In this document: positions 4,229 to 6,809 of the stretch, piece after piece
Position numbering within the stretch: the stretch's first letter is position 1
Layout of the letters: the number at the start of each line of letters is the position of its first letter
Made by a program: the position numbers and the translations under genes
DNA from: Pseudanabaenales cyanobacterium
GTDB lineage: Bacteria > Cyanobacteriota > Cyanobacteriia > Phormidesmidales > Phormidesmidaceae
Assembly (NCBI GenBank): GCA_022360135.1
Contig: JAKSDM010000370.1
Span: forward strand, 1 to 6,809
DNA length: 6,809 nt
Reading direction: 5' to 3'
The notes under the pieces: model-generated
Database searches by the model: none
Told to the model about the DNA's origin: nothing
Seen by the model: the letters and a program-made list of their open reading frames with translations, nothing else

Positions 4229-5563
4229 TTAGAGATTCGACTGGCGCAGGCGGCGGCGCCATTCAGCATCAATTTTGTCAGACTGGGCCGCTTCTTGCTC
4301 CACCAAATCTGTCTCTGTGGTATAAGCTAGATCCTCTTTACCGACAATAGTCTGGGCGGCAAACTGCTGGGCGTAGGTGATCTTTTCGCGGACTTCATCT
4401 CCAGCCTGGTTGAGGGCGATCGCCCGCTGCTGACGTTTCCCATTGCGACCCTCAATATGTCCATTCCGCCACTGTATCCAGAAGTAACGGATCAACGGCG
4501 TGCCCAAAAATGCCGCGCCATAGGCCAGCAGCAGCCAGTAAATGGAGTTAACGAAGGCGACTAAGCCGCCTAACTCGGCGACAATAGCGCGATCGCCTAA
4601 CAGACTCCCCAAGATCAACGCCCCGATAAAATTCATCGATCCGAGGCCAATAGCCAACATAATCTGCCCCGAGCTGGCCTCGCTAAATTTCCAGCGAGAT
4701 TCTTTCAAATACGCTGAAACCGATCGATTGCCTCGATCAGTCGCGCTCACCTGTAGCTCTGGGAAATGGTAAATCAGCCCCCCTTGCGGACTCACTGCCG
4801 GTTGCCCATTGAAACGGCTTAATACCGGCAGCATATAGTCTTCATAGTCTCTTGACCAACCCTTCCCTAAATCGTCTAGATAGGGAGAAATCTGCTCAGC
4901 AACAACAGCCCCACTATGATTACGAATCACAGAGGCAATACTCCGCCATCTCCGTTCTTCCCGATCAGCATTGGGATCGCCGTCCCCAAATAGGAAAGAG
5001 AAGATGGCCTCAAAAAAGTTCATCTGATTTTCAGCTTTGGGGTTTGTACGAGTATAGGTAGTTGTGTGGCGGGGGTAGCGCCGACGACCGTAATCAAAAT
5101 CGAAGAACCAGAAGATATTAGGACCGAACCAGATGCGAGGCAAGAAAATCAGCCCGCCCCCCCCGAAGCTTCTATTGCGACGCCCCCCTTCTCGATCAGC
5201 GGAACTGGCGGCAATTAAAAGAATGGCGATGGTAATAAAAATTAGGGCGATAGAGACCAACAGCAAAATGCCAAAGGAGATGCGGATCAGGTAGAACAAA
5301 ACGCGCCAAACCTGATCCCAGGTTTCCTGCAGCCGCAATCGCCAAAATTTATTGCGAAGAACGGTTCGAAAGTGTCTTGGAAACTCGTAGGCAATTTCTC
5401 CTGATTCTGATACCTGTAGATGAGCTTGGACGTCAGAGGCAAGAACAAGCAGAGCCTGTTGAGCAACCTTGATATCTAAGCCTGCCTGAGCCGCTACATC
5501 TCCTACAGTTACTCGATAATCTAACCGCTCGACGGCTTGCATCACCTCAGCATTTAGCGCCAT
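4229..5563 (-). CDS. Conserved cyanobacterial/plastid membrane protein, homologue of chloroplast protein At5g03900
   Basis: 444 residues, function unknown. Residues 1-65 look like a small helix-turn-helix-like domain (VTVGDVAAQAGLDIKVAQQA, then LVLASDVQAHLQVSESGEI). A long hydrophobic segment follows at about 89-118, then a Gly/Arg/aromatic stretch (SFGGGGLIF, WFFDFDYGRRRYPR; 132-165). Next is a conserved MNFFEAIFSFLFGDGDPN block (181-198), a second soluble part with SPYLDD and YMLPVLSRFNGQP (226-255), two hydrophobic segments (about 299-322 and 334-356), and a charged C-terminal tail with AQTIVGKEDLAYTTETDL. From memory this order and several motifs (FGDGDPN, LPVLLRFDGQP, IGKDRIVYST) match Arabidopsis At5g03900, labelled an 'iron-sulfur cluster biosynthesis family' protein. 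I see no cysteine cluster to support Fe-S chemistry: the protein has no Cys at all. A good ribosome-binding site (GAGGAA, 5569-5574) lies 5 nt before the ATG. It converges on the SpoIID gene. Confidence 0.85.
   Translation of the reverse strand: MALNAEVMQAVERLDYRVTVGDVAAQAGLDIKVAQQALLVLASDVQAHLQVSESGEIAYEFPRHFRTVLRNKFWRLRLQETWDQVWRVLFYLIRISFGILLLVSIALIFITIAILLIAASSADREGGRRNRSFGGGGLIFLPRIWFGPNIFWFFDFDYGRRRYPRHTTTYTRTNPKAENQMNFFEAIFSFLFGDGDPNADREERRWRSIASVIRNHSGAVVAEQISPYLDDLGKGWSRDYEDYMLPVLSRFNGQPAVSPQGGLIYHFPELQVSATDRGNRSVSAYLKESRWKFSEASSGQIMLAIGLGSMNFIGALILGSLLGDRAIVAELGGLVAFVNSIYWLLLAYGAAFLGTPLIRYFWIQWRNGHIEGRNGKRQQRAIALNQAGDEVREKITYAQQFAAQTIVGKEDLAYTTETDLVEQEAAQSDKIDAEWRRRLRQSNL
4416..4423. 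repeat. HIP1 palindrome near 3' end of the 444-aa gene
   Basis: Perfect GCGATCGC in the codons for RAIALN of the charged tail, embedded in a longer palindrome GGGCGATCGCCC (4414-4425). Confidence 0.9.
4589..4596. repeat. HIP1 palindrome in the 444-aa gene
   Basis: Perfect GCGATCGC in the codons for GDRAIVA, between the second and third hydrophobic segments. Confidence 0.9.
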
Positions 5564-5590
5564 GTGTCTTCCTCAACTAACCTAGCGTGA

Positions 5591-5610
5591 AGATATCTAT
5601 ATCTAGTATA
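5591..5610 (-). promoter_or_regulatory. Candidate -10 and AT inverted repeat upstream of the 444-aa gene
   Basis: On the minus strand TATACT (5605-5610) is a good -10 hexamer about 42 bp before the ATG, but no recognisable -35 lies 16-19 bp upstream of it. Just downstream is the inverted repeat AGATAT-CT-ATATCT (5591-5604), which would cover the predicted transcription start and could be an operator or simply AT-rich leader. Confidence 0.35.
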
Positions 5611-5744
5611 GTTTTTGGGACGCTTGACCTGACTTAAGCGGACCAGACAAAACCAGTCACCCCTGCTTAGAACACTCGCTTTGTCAATCTTAGCAAGGAG
5701 CCAGTGTGAGGATGCCGAGGTCTTTCTAGAGTTAGACAGACAGG

Positions 5745-6158
5745 CTAAGATCGCTTGCCTAGCACCTGATCTTTGAGCGCGTTGATATCCTCCAGCAACT
5801 CTTGCCGCTTAGAAGCCAGTCGAATGTATCGCCAGGCAAACCAGGTTGTGTAACCCAAACCAATAATTTCAAATGTGGGAGCTAGCAAGGGAATTTCATT
5901 GATGGCGGCTAAAATAGCCAAGGCTAACTTAGCCGTAACCAGACCCCCTAACAATATGCCAATCGTGATGATTGGGCGACGATACTCATTAAAGAAGTCA
6001 GAAACAAAATCAGGCAGATCACCTAGCAGCCCAGAAATTCTCGCCCAAACCTTCTGCGCCTGATCCATGGGCGCTTCTCCAGAAGAAGCATACTCCTGGG
6101 TTAAAGGGGGTTGTTCCAACGTCCCTGATTCATTATCTTTTTGCAATTCAGTACTCAT
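5745..6158 (-). CDS. curT: CAAD-domain protein, CurT/CURT1-like thylakoid membrane curvature protein
   Basis: 137 residues. A polar, acidic N-terminus (1-32) is followed by a probable amphipathic helix (about 33-58, AQKVWARISGLLGDLPDFV). Two hydrophobic helices come next (about 62-84 and 90-112), joined by the conserved turn INEIPLLAPTFEIIGLGYT (86-104). A charged C-terminal helix (113-134) closes the protein. This is the CAAD (PF14159) layout. CAAD was named for its fusion to cyanobacterial aminoacyl-tRNA synthetases, but as a stand-alone short protein it corresponds to CurT/CURT1, which bends thylakoid membranes and is needed for normal thylakoid architecture. The start is supported by AAGG (6164-6167) 5 nt upstream of the ATG and by a sigma-70 promoter at 6236-6264. 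The symbol is by homology; some genomes carry several short CAAD proteins, and this could be a paralogue. No clear terminator is seen in 5564-5744. Confidence 0.8.
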   Translation of the reverse strand: MSTELQKDNESGTLEQPPLTQEYASSGEAPMDQAQKVWARISGLLGDLPDFVSDFFNEYRRPIITIGILLGGLVTAKLALAILAAINEIPLLAPTFEIIGLGYTTWFAWRYIRLASKRQELLEDINALKDQVLGKRS

Positions 6159-6235
6159 ATCAGCCTTATGGGGAATTAACTACTTTAGACTTCGTTTGTC
6201 AAGAGAACAGTCCACTACTGCGAGTGATAGCAGAA

Positions 6236-6264
6236 GTTATAGTCTGATTTGCATCGTTTTTCAA
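6236..6264 (-). promoter_or_regulatory. Sigma-70-type promoter of the CurT-like gene
   Basis: On the minus strand TTGAAA (6259-6264) and TATAAC (6236-6241) are separated by exactly 17 bp, each matching consensus at 5 of 6 positions. Transcription would start near 6229, giving a leader of about 70 nt. An 11-bp palindrome TTCAA-A-TTGAA (6271-6281) sits just upstream of the -35 and could bind a regulator. Confidence 0.65.
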
Positions 6265-6367
6265 ATCATCTTCAAATTGAATTTGCCTTTCTCAAACTGA
6301 TTTGACCCTAAGGTAGTATCGTCTCAACTTCAAGATGGTTGAAATCATTTCTACAATAAAATCGAGG

Positions 6368-6550
6368 CTATTGTCCTGAAAAGCTTTCTAAAGAATCAAG
6401 CAGGTGATGCAATTGCTTTAGATCAATATAAATTTCCGGATCTGGGGGAATCGGTCGGCCTTTGCGTCTAACCTGTTTTCCGGTCCTCCACTGCTGTAGG
6501 CGAATAAAGCTAGATTGGCCCTGTTGTACATGATCTTCCCGATGAGCCAT
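6368..6550 (-). CDS. Hypothetical 60-residue basic protein
   Basis: I do not recognise this protein. It is rich in Gln, Arg and His at the N-terminus, has a basic middle (TGKQVRRKGRPIPPDPEIYI, residues 28-47) and ends in a probable amphipathic helix (DLKQLHHLLDSLESF). It has no signal peptide, membrane segment or cysteine. Support for it being real comes from its control region. A perfect TATAAT lies at 6592-6597, and GAGGG (6561-6565) is 10 nt before the ATG, giving a leader of about 35 nt. The run RRKGRPIPPDPE could bind nucleic acid or an acidic partner, but this is only an impression from composition. It is separated from the CurT-like gene by 209 bp containing that gene's own promoter, so they are probably independent units. 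It could still be a spurious frame. Confidence 0.5.
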   Translation of the reverse strand: MAHREDHVQQGQSSFIRLQQWRTGKQVRRKGRPIPPDPEIYIDLKQLHHLLDSLESFSGQ

Positions 6551-6582
6551 AGTGGGTGCGCCCTCGCAATTTGTTAAAAAAA

Positions 6583-6596
6583 ATAATTCGAATTAT
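6583..6596. promoter_or_regulatory. 14-bp perfect palindrome overlapping a TATAAT box
   Basis: ATAATTCGAATTAT is perfectly self-complementary and overlaps the minus-strand TATAAT (6592-6597), reaching to the expected start point. A dimeric repressor bound here would block transcription of the 60-residue ORF. Confidence 0.5.
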
Positions 6597-6597
6597 A
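6592..6597 (-). promoter_or_regulatory. Consensus -10 box for the 60-residue ORF
   Basis: Perfect TATAAT on the minus strand, about 42 bp upstream of the ATG. No -35 consensus is present at 16-18 bp (the 17-bp position reads AATCAA). The promoter may therefore depend on an activator bound to the adjacent direct repeat. Confidence 0.5.
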
Positions 6598-6625
6598 GTT
6601 TATTTGTACTATAGTTGATTCGTAC
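6594..6625 (-). repeat. 16-bp tandem direct repeat at the small-ORF promoter
   Basis: Two adjacent 16-mers, at 6594-6609 and 6610-6625, agree at 14 of 16 positions. The minus-strand consensus is GTACRAATMAACTATA. Each copy ends in a -10-like TATA. The array occupies the -10 to -35 region of the 60-residue ORF, where activator or repressor iterons would sit. Confidence 0.6.
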
Positions 6626-6659
6626 TTGCTCTATCCAGCGCTCCAATAACTTGGGTCCA

Positions 6660-6695
6660 CTTCACAGCGTGGGGGTTCGCCCACATGATGTGAAG
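6660..6695. repeat. Compound hairpin/cruciform
   Basis: The outer stem CTTCACA (6660-6666) pairs exactly with TGTGAAG (6689-6695). Inside it GTGGG (6669-6673) pairs with CCCAC (6680-6684) around a 6-nt GGTTCG loop. An alternative perfect palindrome CACAT-G-ATGTG (6682-6692) overlaps the right arm. No T-run follows on either strand, so it does not look like an intrinsic terminator. Confidence 0.5.
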
Positions 6696-6764
6696 GATGG
6701 TAACGATATATCAGGCTAATTGACGAATTCTTTCGTTTCGATTCGTCTCTACTAGAATACGGAG

Positions 6765-6809
6765 ATGACTATCTTGGGAAAGATATCCGACAATTACAGC
6801 CAAGGTGAG
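6765..6809 (+). CDS. Possible start of a plus-strand gene running off the window (15 codons)
   Basis: From ATG 6765 the frame MTILGKISDNYSQGE stays open to the last base. A GGAG lies immediately before the ATG, too close to be a normal ribosome-binding site. TAGAAT (6753-6758), a -10-like hexamer, would start transcription at about the ATG itself, so a leaderless mRNA is conceivable. Fifteen codons are too few to identify a family or to be sure this is coding. Confidence 0.3.
   Translation, partial: MTILGKISDNYSQGE

Noticed and set aside
4126..4350. Plus-strand frame across the SpoIID / 444-aa gene junction
   Set aside because: It is out of phase with SpoIID and antisense to the 444-aa gene, with no supporting signals.
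5624..5652. Plus-strand TTGACC as a promoter -35
   Set aside because: No -10 lies at 16-18 bp and no plus-strand gene follows.
6067..6300. Plus-strand 77-codon frame opposite the CurT-like gene start and promoter
   Set aside because: It is antisense to the conserved CAAD gene and its promoter, and has no ribosome-binding site or recognisable domain.
6669..6684. tRNA T-arm-like segment (GGGGGTTCGCCC)
   Set aside because: No acceptor, D or anticodon arms can be placed around it; it is explained by the local hairpin.

Overview
The window reads as a piece of a cyanobacterial chromosome, probably from a filamentous or otherwise repeat-rich lineage. Five perfect HIP1 palindromes (GCGATCGC) occur in 6.8 kb. 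A heptanucleotide tandem repeat and a family of G-rich intergenic repeats are present. Two of the genes, a CAAD-domain/CurT protein and a 444-residue membrane protein resembling a chloroplast protein, belong to families typical of cyanobacteria and plastids.

Layout. Bases 2-154 (+) are the last 50 codons of a gene matching the C-terminus of nickel superoxide dismutase (sodN). It is followed by its maturation peptidase sodX (281-634, +). The 126-bp gap between them holds a G-quadruplex motif and a perfect 10-bp hairpin. Bases 635-849 are repeat-rich intergenic DNA leading to a GNAT acetyltransferase of the spermidine/diamine acetyltransferase type (850-1344, +). Bases 1345-1703 are non-coding: a 15-bp triple tandem repeat with hairpin potential, an AT-rich stretch that may hold a promoter, and a leader with several complementary segments. 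Next comes a tight two-gene unit (1704-4225, +), separated by only 2 bp: a two-domain peptidoglycan hydrolase (N-terminal zinc amidase, C-terminal glucosaminidase) and an exported SpoIID-family protein.

The minus strand carries the rest. The 444-residue membrane protein (4229-5563) ends 3 bp from the SpoIID stop. A CurT-like thylakoid-curvature protein (5745-6158) has a good sigma-70-type promoter at 6236-6264. A 60-residue protein of unknown function (6368-6550) has a promoter region that combines a perfect TATAAT, a 14-bp perfect palindrome and a 16-bp tandem direct repeat. The right edge (6551-6809) is mostly non-coding, with a compound hairpin at 6660-6695 and possibly the first 15 codons of a plus-strand gene from 6765.

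Functional themes are oxidative-stress defence (NiSOD and its protease), peptidoglycan turnover (amidase, glucosaminidase and a probable SpoIID lytic transglycosylase in one transcript) and thylakoid/plastid-type membrane biology. I see no mobile element, CRISPR array, rRNA or tRNA. Nothing here clearly amounts to a new multi-gene system. The best candidates for undescribed biology are the structured leader before the amidase operon, the control region of the 60-residue ORF, and the cytoplasm-initiating but wall-targeting amidase paired with SpoIID.
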